64,000 bases of DNA, from positions 334,190,583-334,254,582 of the forward strand of contig CM057337.1 in assembly GCA_030015575.1 (NCBI GenBank), given 5' to 3'. The stretch comes from Agapanthus africanus. Lineage: Eukaryota; Streptophyta; Magnoliopsida; Asparagales; Amaryllidaceae. Position numbers and translations under genes: made by a program. The notes under the pieces are model-generated. The model saw nothing but the letters and a program-made list of their open reading frames with translations, did no database searches and was not told where the DNA came from. Below, in pieces: positions 12,457 to 24,600 of this stretch. Every line of letters starts with the position of its first letter. The stretch's first letter is position 1.

Positions 12457-13818
12457 TATATTAAGAGAATAATGATTAGTGAGCAATAATATTAGTTAAT
12501 ATATAATTATATCAAATATAAATATATATCATATTATTAAATCAACACTTGATTCAATAATCCGGTTATATCACATATAACCGACTAATATCATTTATCT
12601 GTATATCACATTATCAAATCAACACTTGATTCAATAATTCGGTTATATCATATATAACCTAACCGATATCACATGACGCCAGATTAGAATACGGTATCGC
12701 ATACTCGTATTTAATCAGGCTCCCGCACATATCAGCATATGTGGTGCCCTACTTCGTTTTGCTTGAACTATGAAATCTCTGTGTGAGACTCTAAAGACTC
12801 GTCAATACGCCAGCAGTAGGTGATGATCACGTCAGTCGCCCACAAGCCGTCAGCGGTACTAGCTGGATGTAACGGCTACCCAGGTATTGAGCGAACAGAA
12901 GATCAATAAGTAAGCTTGTCCAAACTCCCGTGAAGCCTATAAGTAACAATTACCGTACAGTCTGGTCTCTTCGTCTGATATGTCACATATCGAGTCTAGG
13001 GGTGAAATCGTCAGACCCCAGTAACTTGATAAGTCGTGCCGATGTGTGGCTCATAACGGTTCGAGAAAGTAGTGATAACACTTACCAGTAAATCTCATCA
13101 GCCTTGGTTAGGGACTTACTGTTATAGCCAATCGAGTATAGCGCAACATCAACGCCCAATACCGGGAGAGACGAAACCCTTTCTGTCGCTCACTGCCTCC
13201 ATGTGACTCGGGACTGTACCCAAAATCTACCCGTTTGCACGACTCCCTTGAGCCGTGGTAGGGAGAAAATCAAAGCACAGTGGGAACCACACAAAACAGT
13301 ATGACGATCTCGAGACTACAGACTAACCTGTACCAGTGTCACCAAAGAACTGCTATCTGACGATAGGTATGGTACCATCTAGGAGTTCTCAGCGAGTTCT
13401 GTTCGGTGTACCCATTCTCTAATGAGCACCTGTGTACAATCTTTGATGTCAAACACCAATGGTTATTGGATCAACCATCGCCCATTACAGGGTCAAGAAA
13501 TGTACACATTAGTCTACTCTGGAATATCGATGCCCTGTCTCGATACTCTCTCAACTAGGAACAGTTAAACGATGTGCTTGCGGACTACATAAGTCCCAGT
13601 AGTATGATCCGTATCATAGTCCTGGTAGTCAAGCAAACATCCTAAGGGCTTTATCAATATGTATCAGAGAGACAATATAATAATATAAGTATACATGTTA
13701 AGATAAAAAACAACAAGATAGGATATTATCATGTCGGGTAAGAAAGTCCTCTATATATATGTCCAAGCATCCACTATATCATACAATAATGGCCTCTAGG
13801 GCATACATATTCCTAACA
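11720..13818 (-). mobile_element. 5' LTR of a - strand copia-type element (~2.1 kb)
   Basis: TG at 11720 beside the primer-binding site, CA at 13818 (TCCTAACA). On the - strand it starts TGTTAGGAATATGTATGCCC, diverged from the LTR that ends at 3773. Internal blocks such as ACTCTAAAGACTCGTCAATA match the other LTRs. A (TA)n run lies at about 12422-12446. No coding capacity. Confidence 0.8.
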
Positions 13819-15360
13819 ATTATATCAAATTTAAATAATACATCAAATCTTTTTTTTTTTGGTACCAAAAATAAAAGAAATTTGTTTTTGAAATAGAATT
13901 AACATTATATTTACTAGTTTTTCCCACGTGCGATGCACGTTAAGTGTAATTAAAAAAAGATTTGTGTAATTTACAATTTTTTTTATAGAATTAGTTACAG
14001 AGATAAATTTACGGAGATGGTTATTAGAAAAGATCTATGGGGTTAGTTGTACGATTTAGATTCCTTTTGAAATAATTTTTTATTAAATTTCTCTTACAAA
14101 TTAGATAGCCAAAGCTCCAAATTGAAGACCCCTTACCTTTTGCACTATAATAGAGACTAGCATTTTGCATGCGCGATACCCGTTTGTAGTTTTATCCTAT
14201 TTAGAGTCAAAAAAATTTCTTGAGTCCATTGATAAATATAAAATGGGGGCTTTTGGTTTAAAATTATTTTGAATGTTAATAAATGGATAAAATAGTCATT
14301 TTAGTAACTTGGATTAAAAGTATTCTAGAAGATATTATAACACACTATTTACTGTATTTAAGTAGAAGAAGGTAGTTATAAGTAAATGAAAGTAGAATTT
14401 GATTAAAATAACTTCTAGAAAGTTCTTTTTTGTCTTAATTTTAAGTATAATGTAGATTGAATTTGGAATTCAAACTAATTTCTACAAAACTTTTTTTTGT
14501 CTCAAGTTCTAGAAAGTTCATTTTTATCTTTGTTTTTCAAAAAAATGGAGAAGTTTAATCATTTTTATCTTTTTCTTTGATGATGTGGAGGCTCTAAGAT
14601 ATTTTTTTAAAACATAACAATTAATTATTTTTGTCTCTTTGTATGATGATGTTGATGCCCTAAGAATGGGGGATTTTTCTTCCTTTTTCTTTGTTTTTTT
14701 TAAAAAGGAGAGGGTGGTTTTTAACCAAGTCCATTTGCATTATATACACTAGATTTTATGCATGTGTGTTGCACATGTTAATTAAACAATTAATTATTTT
14801 TTGGAAGAATAGAGAGATGATTGGAGGGTTATATATATATATATACACACATACACACACACATACACATATTGGGGGGAGACAATGTGGAGGGTTTCAG
14901 ATAAACAATTAATTATTTTTTAGAAGAAGAGAGAGAGATAATGTGGAGGCCTTGAGAGGGAGGATTTTTTGGGGGTTTTTCCCCTCTAGCCAGGTGTGTG
15001 TGTATGTGTGTGTTGGGAAAGATGATATGGAGGGTTCTGGATAAACAATTAATTGTTTTGTGGGACGAGAGAGAGATGATTTGGAGTGCTTGAGAGGTGA
15101 GAGGGATGATGTGGAGGGCTTGGGAGTTGAGGATTTTTCTTATTTTTTTCTTTCTTTTTAGAAAAAAAGGGAGGGCCCCTCTAACCTAGGGTATTTGTAT
15201 TATATAATAGAATAGATTATATTATTTATCAGTTAAAGCAAGTGTTTATTTTTTTTGATGAGCGAACATATATTACTTTTCTATTTACCTTTTAAATTCA
15301 TCTAGAAATATCTTAAATCCATTCACGTCTTCTTGCTATGTTCCATTTCTAGTTCTTTTA
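13819..15360. repeat. Intergenic region with degenerate interspersed repeats
   Basis: No gene seen. Three diverged copies of a unit beginning ACTAG and soon followed by a TGC-rich palindromic core occur at about 13914, 14156 and 14748. A unit containing AACAATTAATTATTTTT followed by an AGAGAGATGATGTGGAGG-like stretch recurs near 14600, 14785, 14905 and 15040. A TA/CA microsatellite lies at about 14829-14870. These look like old short mobile elements or tandem derivatives; I cannot name the family. Confidence 0.45.
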
Positions 15361-15543
15361 TAATGTAGGCATAACGATCTAAAGTATATGGGTTTCGGAA
15401 CCAGAACGGGTCGGGTTTAGTGGGCCCTTGACCCGGTCCACCCAACATAGGAGGTTTTAGGTTCCATCAAGCTCCCCATTCTTCATTCCCAAAACCCTAA
15501 AAGGAAAAAAGGAAAAAAAAAGAGAGGAAGAAATTGAGGAGAG
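15361..15543 (+). promoter_or_regulatory. RRP4 proximal promoter and 5' UTR with site II and telo-box
   Basis: TGGGCC at 15421-15426 matches the plant site II element (TGGGCY), and AAACCCTAA at 15492-15500 matches the telo-box. In Arabidopsis this pair is common in promoters of genes for ribosome and RNA-processing factors expressed in dividing cells, which fits an exosome subunit. A purine-rich stretch (15501-15543) runs up to the start codon. No clear TATA box was seen, and the transcription start is not determinable from sequence. Confidence 0.5.
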
Positions 15544-15698
15544 ATGAGAGAAGTTCAACTGCAGGTGTCATTGAATCAAACGCAGAGAGTGCGATTGCAA
15601 TCTGCTCTCCAAAAGCTACAAGAAATCGCTTCTAAATCCACGGCCTCCGTCACCGTGGTCGGCTCCATCCCCGTGAACAACGAAGATGGAATCCTCAA
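15544..15698 (+). CDS. RRP4: RRP4 exon 1
   Basis: Codes residues 1-51 and two bases of codon 52, starting [19 protein letters not shown]. The donor is AA|GTAATC, giving a phase 2 intron of 11,912 bp. The start is chosen because the N-terminus aligns with plant RRP4 and no in-frame upstream ATG is closer to the family length. Confidence 0.92.
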
Positions 15699-18226
15699 GT
15701 AATCAATGCTTCCACTCATTAACTTAGCTTTCTTTTTGTCCACCCCCCCCCCCCCCAGTTCTTAAAAGTTTGATTTTTCCCCCTCTCTTCAATTTGTATA
15801 GTTTAATCTGTTGCTGACCCATTTCGGTTCCACCCTTTTTCTCTCATCTTTCTGAGTTGATCTTGATTCTAATAGATTAGTTTTTTATTTTTAAATTTTT
15901 TCAATTGATCAGCTGAATTTGATTGTGAGGTCATTCCACTACAACCGTTTTTTCCCCTTGTTACCGAGTAGGCTCAGCTGATGTCTAATCTGTAGAACAT
16001 GGTCTCCGCTTCTGCGTGTTCATTCCATACCAGTAGATTCTGAAATCTGAATCGGTTTCTTAGATTCCACTAGCGCGAAAGTTGCATAGGTGATTTTTGT
16101 GCTGCCTCGTCTTGCTCATCAATGTGACTATTTTCTCAATGCTGGCGTTCACCGGTCTAAATGAGCCCATGATGCAATGATGGCCCAATTTTTAATTTTT
16201 TTATTTTATAAGAAGCGTGGTAATCAAACAGGAGCTCGTAACACATTCACCTTGTTTCTCATCAATCACCAAAGGAAACACCAAATACGCCTACAAATAT
16301 TGAACTTTACCGGCATTATTATTCTTTCCCCGATAATATTAACAGCGAAGGCTTTCTGGTACACCTCTCTAACATTGAATTTCAACTTCCCACATCATCT
16401 CGATTCATCCCTCCGAACTCGGGTTAAGTTGTTATATTCATCAATCAGCTCCTTCGGCAACTCATCGACTCGATTCAAGTTCATGACTTCTTTAACGGTC
16501 TTTCCATTTATAGTATCTACATTTAGCTACAGCGGGTAGAGATACAATGATTTTTCTCTAAGCCATCTATCAAACCCAAAGGATGCCTTATCTCCATCTC
16601 CTATATTCCGTCGCATATTATGAATTATTTCGGGAAATACCAATAAACTGCTCTTCATGTTGCTGATTTATTTCTGCTTCCTTGCATTCTCCTTGGGTCC
16701 TCATACTTTGCAGGCACCAAACATACCGATTCATTATCTTGTTCGAAAATTATCTTGCTCGCTCTCTTCGCCATTGGTGCCAAGTAAGTGTTTTTTCTAT
16801 CTTTGATGCCTAGCCCACTTTGATTTATTGAAAGCATGCTATTCTCCGACTGATTGGATTAATTTTCCGTTGTCCCCAAACAAAATTTCTTAGAATCCTG
16901 TCCAGCTTATCAAAGAAACTCTTAGAGAAAAATTTCGATTGAAATAAATAATTGTGAATCATGCCAAGAATCGATTTAGTCAGTGTCAATCTCTCCGGGA
17001 ATGCAATGATTTTGGCCTTCCATCCTGGTAATATCTCCTCTACCTTATTAATTGTTGCTTGGAAGTGGTGAAGTTTTTGCGTTCCTATGTATATAGATAC
17101 TCCTAAGTAAACAAAGTCTTCATCCAAGATTTGTAGCTTCAATTTGTCAAGTGTCAACCTATCAATATAGGTGACACTCTGGGTTTGTTGCATATAACCT
17201 TTTTTAATTAAAATTTTTATTTGTATATTTTGGCATTGAACTTTGTCTAACCTGGGTATTGGTCAAGTTAAAATTCACCATTTAGTTATTTTTTTATTAT
17301 ATTTTGAGATTTGTAACTATTATTCGCTGTTCAGATCAGTTTCCCCCCCACCATTTCCTTATAATTACCTATGTAGACATTTTCCTTTTTTTTCTTGGGA
17401 CGCGTCACACATGATCTTTGAATTAGCATCGTCTTTCATATTTTTGTTCGAATTTGGCTAAATGGCAGGAGACCCTCTTTACTTTTTGCTTGAATTGCGG
17501 GAAACCCCTCTTAAAGAAACTGTATTTTTACCCCTTTCAATTGTAACCGTGTTACTGTTTTCGTCAATTATTCCCAAAATGCCTCTTAATTTCTATCATT
17601 TTTCTGTCATTGTTTCATTAGCGGGTAATATTTTATCTAATGGGTATTTCGGGAATAGACAATTATCAGAAACAGAAAAAAGTTGATGGTTATCAAAGCA
17701 AGGGGGCAAAATGGGCTTTTTCAAACAGATGCTGGTTTCCTGCTATAAAGGCAAAAGCGAGGGGTTTCTTACAATTTTGCCTTTTAATTTATTTTATATA
17801 TCTTGAAATGTCTACTATAGTTTGAAATGATTTTCTATTGTAGCTTTAAATTTCTTTATTTCGTAGCGCTACTATAAGTCTGTTCCATTTCTTATGTATA
17901 ATTGCATCATGGGACCGACAATCTCCTTTGCTTTCTTTCGTACCCCTTTAAGCTAATACCAGGATTTTCACTTCATATGTTGCATGTAAACTGACTGTTT
18001 TTTTTATTAAAAATTTATATACAAGTATAGTTTCTTATTCTTTTATTTAAGCTGTTGGACATTTTTTTGTTACACTTTTTGATAATTCTGCTTGTAAGAT
18101 TTCTATGCTTCTAATTACTTCTGAATTCTACTGACTACCAAGTATTGGTTGTAAGTGGAAATCTCTTAAAACATTATTCCTCATGGCTACTCCTTAGATG
18201 CTTTCAATGGTTTTTCCTTCAGATAT

Positions 18227-18281
<55 letters not shown>

Positions 18282-18654
18282 GATGCCATAGGAGGGAATT
18301 TCCTCCTATGGCGTCGAAAAAATACACCCTCTCTCATTTTTTCCGCCGATCGGCACCCACAAATCTTCATCGTTATCATCTACGATGTGGGTACACCAAA
18401 TTTCATGTGTTTCTACAACCATTTCACCGTTGATTTAGCAATGTAAAAAGTTTTATTTTCGGTAAACCGTTAATTTTGAACCCAATAAATCAACGGTGAA
18501 AAAGTTGTAGAATCATATGAAATTTGGTGTACCCACATCTTAGATGATAACGATGAAGATAGTGGGTGCCGATTGTCGGAAAAAATGAGGGAGGGTGTAT
18601 TTTTTCGACACCACAGGAGGAAATGCCCTCCTATGGCCTCTTTCCTCCATTAAC

Positions 18655-18690
<36 letters not shown>

Positions 18691-21600
18691 GGATAGCAAT
18701 GGTGGACCAGGATTTGATCTTAAGGGGTACATTTGAGTCGACATAAAGATAAAGTTCCTTGATTTTTTATAAATTTTTAATAACACAAATGCTCTATATC
18801 CCTTAAAGAAGAGTACTATATATAATAACAAAACATAGTAACTTACTATAAGCCATAGTGCTTGGCTTGTTGTAGTCTCTTTTCTTTGCGAGCAATCAAA
18901 TTTAACATAAACAAATACACTTGGATGAAAATATAATAAGGAGCATGAAAATTTATTTCCTGTAATATATCATGTCCCTCTAGTACCAAGGTTTCACTTT
19001 TGTGATGGCTAGGTTGGTAACCAAATAGGTTCTAGTTTCGTGGATCTATATGGGAACATGAATTGGCTTTGGGTTAAAAAAATTTGATCAAAACTGAACA
19101 AGGTATCGAGCTACCATCGTATTCTCATTAGGGTTAGGTGCATTTTCCACTATTATTTTTTTTCTCACATTTGGGACGTGAAAACCATATCCTACTTTAT
19201 GCTTACTGAGTTACGGTCTATTTTAACCATATATCGAATTTCTTGTACCAAACCCGAGATGGTGTCGATTTGAGTTCTTAAATCAAATCCTATTCACAAA
19301 GTATTTGGCGAGGTTGCATGTTTGTCAGGGCCAAGCTCCTAATATCCATTGGGCTTTTAAGTTAAAGAGTGAACCCTACCCTAGCCGTTGGTTTGGTTGT
19401 ATATTATGCTCTGATTGATTATTAGAGAAAAAATAAATACAATTAGGCATCAAAATTAGTACTTGGAAGTACAAAATGGTTGCTGACATTACAGAGCAAA
19501 TAATTCCTGAGATTTAGTGAGGATTTCTGATGATGCTCGATATCGGTGATCTCCCAGATCAGGACACGTGGCAGATGGCGTGTCCCAGAGCATGCAAGAA
19601 AGAATTTATAGTGGCCGACCAGACCACTCCTGTGCCCGTCCTACAAGCAAACGCTGGCTCACCTCCGAGCCTCCAGCACAATTGGCCTCCTCGGCCCTAC
19701 AGCTCGTCTCCAAGCTATCACAGGCCCCGAGCCTCCTTGGCCCTCTCATCTCGCCTCCGGGCTCGAGCAGAACCAAGATATCTCGGCTCTCCCGCTCCTC
19801 CGCGAGCTCTCCCGCCGATGTCATCTTCCTCGGTCTCATTGACCGACCAACAGCACCGCTTACAGGCGTAACCGCCATCCCGCGAATCTTGCCATGCGCG
19901 AGATCTCCGCCGGCCACATCCCACGTTCCACATCACCACGATCCCCCGTTAACGAGCATGTCTCGCCATTAATGGGAGGTCCCGCTTATCACGCGGGGTG
20001 TAACGTCGGGAGCGTAACGGCCGGCGTGATTCTCGCGCCTTCCCTGCTTGCTGCTACCGCTATATTGTCACGACCCGAAATTGGCACGTGACGGCTCTAA
20101 TACCACGCAACGTCTACAGGCGTAACGCAGTAAAAGAAAGCCAAAACCCAGAAATCTAAACCATTAAAAGACAAGAAAAAAATAAGAAACATTGAAATTA
20201 CAACCCAAATTCTTTAAAAGTCCAACTTTATTTCCTTTAAAATTTTGGCAGCACCTCCTTTGTAAAAACTAGCCCCAAAAATAGGTACAATATAAATATA
20301 AAGTAAAGCATCCCCAAACGGGAGCAAATCCACACCAAAAGGCGGAAAACAATCACCACAACAGATATACGACGTCGTAGCGAAGAAAAAGACGATATAA
20401 ATAAAACTGCATAAAAACTTCCAAATCATAAAATAATATACAATATCGTCCTCACATCAAGTCTCTAAGTCATATAAGATAATGGTAGATGGAGTGTACA
20501 TGATACAACGAATATACACCAAGTAACATTAGATAACCGCAAAACCTACCTAAGCAAAACTGCACACTGTCAGGCGAAGCGGTATCCGCAGCAAAGATGA
20601 TACGATGGATGAAATTAGTCCTGCCTCTGACTATCCTGAGGAACACCTGCAAAACACTGTGGCACAACGGGGGTGAGTTGCCAACTCGTGAATAGTAAAA
20701 TAACATATGCAGGTAATCACGAGTATGTACGTACAGCGCGAATCTAACATAAGTATCTAATAGCCATGAATGGTCATATGTAATGCATCGGTCATGAAAG
20801 ATACTAGCAGGTACAATTAATACATGAAGCAGTGCATAAACAATAAAGGTGGAGTATGGAATGAAATATGTCATTTCCACGGAATCCTCACATCGTGGTA
20901 GGATCAAAATCCATCAAACAATCTAAATCCCAATTCCTCAAATCGGTCCCCCAAATTGGCTCTCATATCATTTAAGTTTCACCAATCCTGAATGTACAAT
21001 ATCAAGTAAATCTCATATATCCTGAATGTACAAAATCAACAAATTTCATATATATCCTGTATTCAATATCAAGTAAATCTTAAATGTCCTAAATCCAAGA
21101 TCAAGTGCATCTCTTATATCCTAGGTATATTTGCATGAATAAATATGATGTATATAAATTGATATCAATACACGTATATTAGCGTCCCATTCCACTAATA
21201 TATGTGTAAAGGCATATATAACAGCGTCCCATTCCACTGTTATATATACCTAGAAGTAAAATATCATGAAAACAATGTATCAAGTATCGACACAGAAAGG
21301 CTGATATATCAGGTGCTGTCTCCATGACTGTCCCCCTGATAGGTACGTATCATACGCTATCCTGAAAGCTCGAGTGCCTAGCTCCGACCCTCGCCTCTCG
21401 ACGCATCCATATGCATATGACTCCTGTCGGTATCCCCATGATAATTGCCGAGTCATTGGTAATGTCACCGGAAGTATGGTTCCTTCACTAACTCATCTCC
21501 TCACTGAGATTCTTGCCCCGGGTATCTCCGGGCCCCACCATGTACCCGCACACGGATCCCCCTTTCCTCGCGTGGGGTATATATATATCCGAACCGATAA

Positions 21601-24600
21601 ATCTCATGGTGGCTGCTGAAATATCATATCAAGGGAAATCGGGTTTTTCAAATAATGCATAATTTCATGAAACTCCTACGGTCCCCAAATCCAGAAAACA
21701 TCATGAAAAATCTATATCTCAATGCGAAAATCCATGAATATAATATACGCATCATAAATCTGAAATGCGAGTATACAAAGGAAAAACCGCAATTAACTGC
21801 AACAAGTTAATATAATATCATGCGGTTCCTAATCTCTCCAATTCTAAATGACATCAAGTAAAGGTAAACATGTAGTTATAACCAGGTATATGTGTAAACA
21901 TAAGGTATAGCACGGTATATGTATCGACCTATGAGTAATGATGTAATATACCCCTAGGTATAAGTGAAGTATGTGTGCAAGGTATACCTGTAGCTATGTC
22001 ACGAAGTGTGTATGTACCTATCGCTAATGGTACAATACTCTATAGGTATACAGGTAACTAGCATGTAAGTATGTCAAGGCATATGTGTAAGCATGTAGGT
22101 ATACAGGCATGCTATAAGTCATATGCATAAAGAAATATGAATCAATGTCTCAATGTCCCTAACCAGACAATATCATTTCTATATGTTGGTTGTGCGTGAC
22201 ATGACAATTATTGACGGGGTGTGTGGCACAATCAGTGCTCGTGCAACATGAGCCGTCAATAATAGTGCAGTGTCCTAAGGATACTGGTCCAAGCACAACA
22301 ATTTACTAAGCAGTAGGGTAAATGCGCAATTCTAAATATGACATAGAATATGCGATAAATTAAGTCATTTTTAGCTCAGACGCATAACACTATGCGGGCG
22401 ATTCCCCTGTAAATGTTAAAACTACCCACCAACGCTCCTGGCTAAGTGAAGCCAACCACTTGTTTTCCTCTTATAGATGTGTCCGAAGTCCCCGTCTGTG
22501 AACCTACCACATCAAAACAATAAAGCAAGTATATATTAATAATAGACCCAAAACACGCACAAACTACATTTAATCGACGCAACAATACAAAACATACTCT
22601 CAAGTGTTCGTATTGTGGCTAACGTGTGTAGCGACACGACGAAAACAACCTAAGAGCAAAATCACACCAAGTGCACGATCCGTGTTATATAACGTATCGC
22701 GCGAACACAAAACGCTAGATTATAGGAAAACGATCCCAGATTTTGCATACTGTAAATACTAAAAAAGTAAACAGTACTAAACACCTATAAACCACAGCAG
22801 ACCACTACCCACAAGAAACCAACACCCCAACTCCTCTACAAAACCGGTGTCGCCGGAATTCCTACTTGGGTCGCCGGCCAAAGCCGGTGGGGTGGGTCTC
22901 GTGTCTCAGGTGGGGTCTTAGGTTCACTAGTACATCACTAAAAACTTGTTTGGTCACTCAGTAAAATTTCCAGATCGCAGCAGATCACAGAGACTCAAAA
23001 AGGACATTAAAAACACGATATTTCACAAATCGATACTTTAAGAGTTCTACGCTACAATCAACGAGCTACTCAATATAAAAACTCCTAATTATCAGTGTAG
23101 GGATTATACCTACTTGCTTCCATGATCCAAGCTTTCCTAACTCCAAGTGATCAAAGAGGCAAAACTCAAGACTTGAAGTATTTTGTGATATAATTTGGGA
23201 ATTTTGGAGATTTATTGTGCTAGTATTAATGAAAATAGACAGATAGGGCAAGAAGAGGGATTAGGCGAGAGTGGCAGAGACTGGTGTAGGAAGTGATCAA
23301 GGGCAGAAAGAAGGAGGATTCGGCCAAGGGGGGAAGGGAGGGTTTTGTGTGGATTGTTCTAGCTTATCACAACAATAAATGCATATAAATGCATTCAAAC
23401 ACACATGCATGCACCTCAAGCAATTCTTTTCTTTTTCTTTAATCTTAATTCTAATTTCCAAACAAATATCTAGATATTATGTGAAGGTTTAATTAAATCA
23501 AACTTAATTGTCGAAAAGATCACTTAAGAGAAATTTCCCAAAATATGAATACCGCAATAAAATAATATTAAAATTGGGAAAAATTCTAATTGAACCAAAA
23601 CGTCCCATATACCCCCAAAGCTTGCGCACTAGCTTTATTTTAGCTAAACTAGGTGCTGGCAAGTTTATATGGTCGTTTGATCACAGTCGGTTTAAAACAG
23701 AAAATACCGACAATTTTACCCTAAAACGGAAAAATTCGCATAACGATTTTCTAAAACGTTATATATATAGACCCCTTCTTCAGACGGTCCAAGTAAGCCA
23801 TTTTACTCCACTAAGCCGTTACTTTGCTCGGATCTCTAGTCTAACTTGACCGTCGTAGGGCAGTATTTTATGGCCTTCCTCGGTTGATGGCCTGTCTCGG
23901 ACGATATTTTATGTCAAACTGGGACAGCTCCCACCTCCACTTCTCTAAACGGCCCGAGGATTCGGGTGAGGCGAGGATAGCCCCCAGCGGGCGCTCGGTG
24001 AGAACGAGGATAGTGCGCCTGGAAGTAGTGTCGTTGCTTTCTTGAGGCCACTATAAGGGCCAGGACGATCTTCTCTATGGCTGGATATCTCGTTTTCGCG
24101 TCTTTGAAGACGTGGCTCACGTAGTATACCGGCTTCTGCACTCCATCGACCTCCCGGACGAGCACTGAGCCTGCTGCTTGGTCGGATACTGCCAGATACA
24201 GTGATAGCTCGTCTCCTTCAATTGGTCGGGTGAGCAGCGGTGGCGTCGCAAGATGCCTCTTTAACTGGTCAAAGGCGGTGTGCCACTCCTCTGACCACTC
24301 GAACCTCGGGATTTTCCTTAGAGTTTTGAAGAATGGGAGGCATTTTTCCCCAGACCTCGACATGAAACGGCTCAGAGAGGCCACCCGCTCGGTTAGTCGC
24401 ATGAACTCGACGTTGGTCTTGGGCGCGGTCATGTTGAAGATGGCGTCGATTTTTTCCGGGTTGGCCTCGATTCCACGGTGGGTGACCATGAAACCGAGGA
24501 ACATTCCCCCGGTGACCCCGAATGCATATTTGGCGGGGTTCAGTTTCATCTTGAACTTGCGAAGTACCTCGAAGGTCTCGCCCAGGTCCTTGGTATGGTC

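Noticed and set aside
19606-19972. Several overlapping 70-134 residue ORFs, also mirrored at 26948-27364
   Set aside because: They arise from GC-rich gypsy LTR sequence on both strands and both copies; not genes.
20085-20105. GGCTCTAATACCA as a primer-binding site on the - strand
   Set aside because: It lies inside the LTR-like element 17 or more bases from the boundary, and the homologous position at 49475 does not keep it.
20470-20907. 145-residue - strand ORF
   Set aside because: Lies in a non-coding LTR-like element; the related element at 49475 has no equivalent frame, and no known domain is visible.
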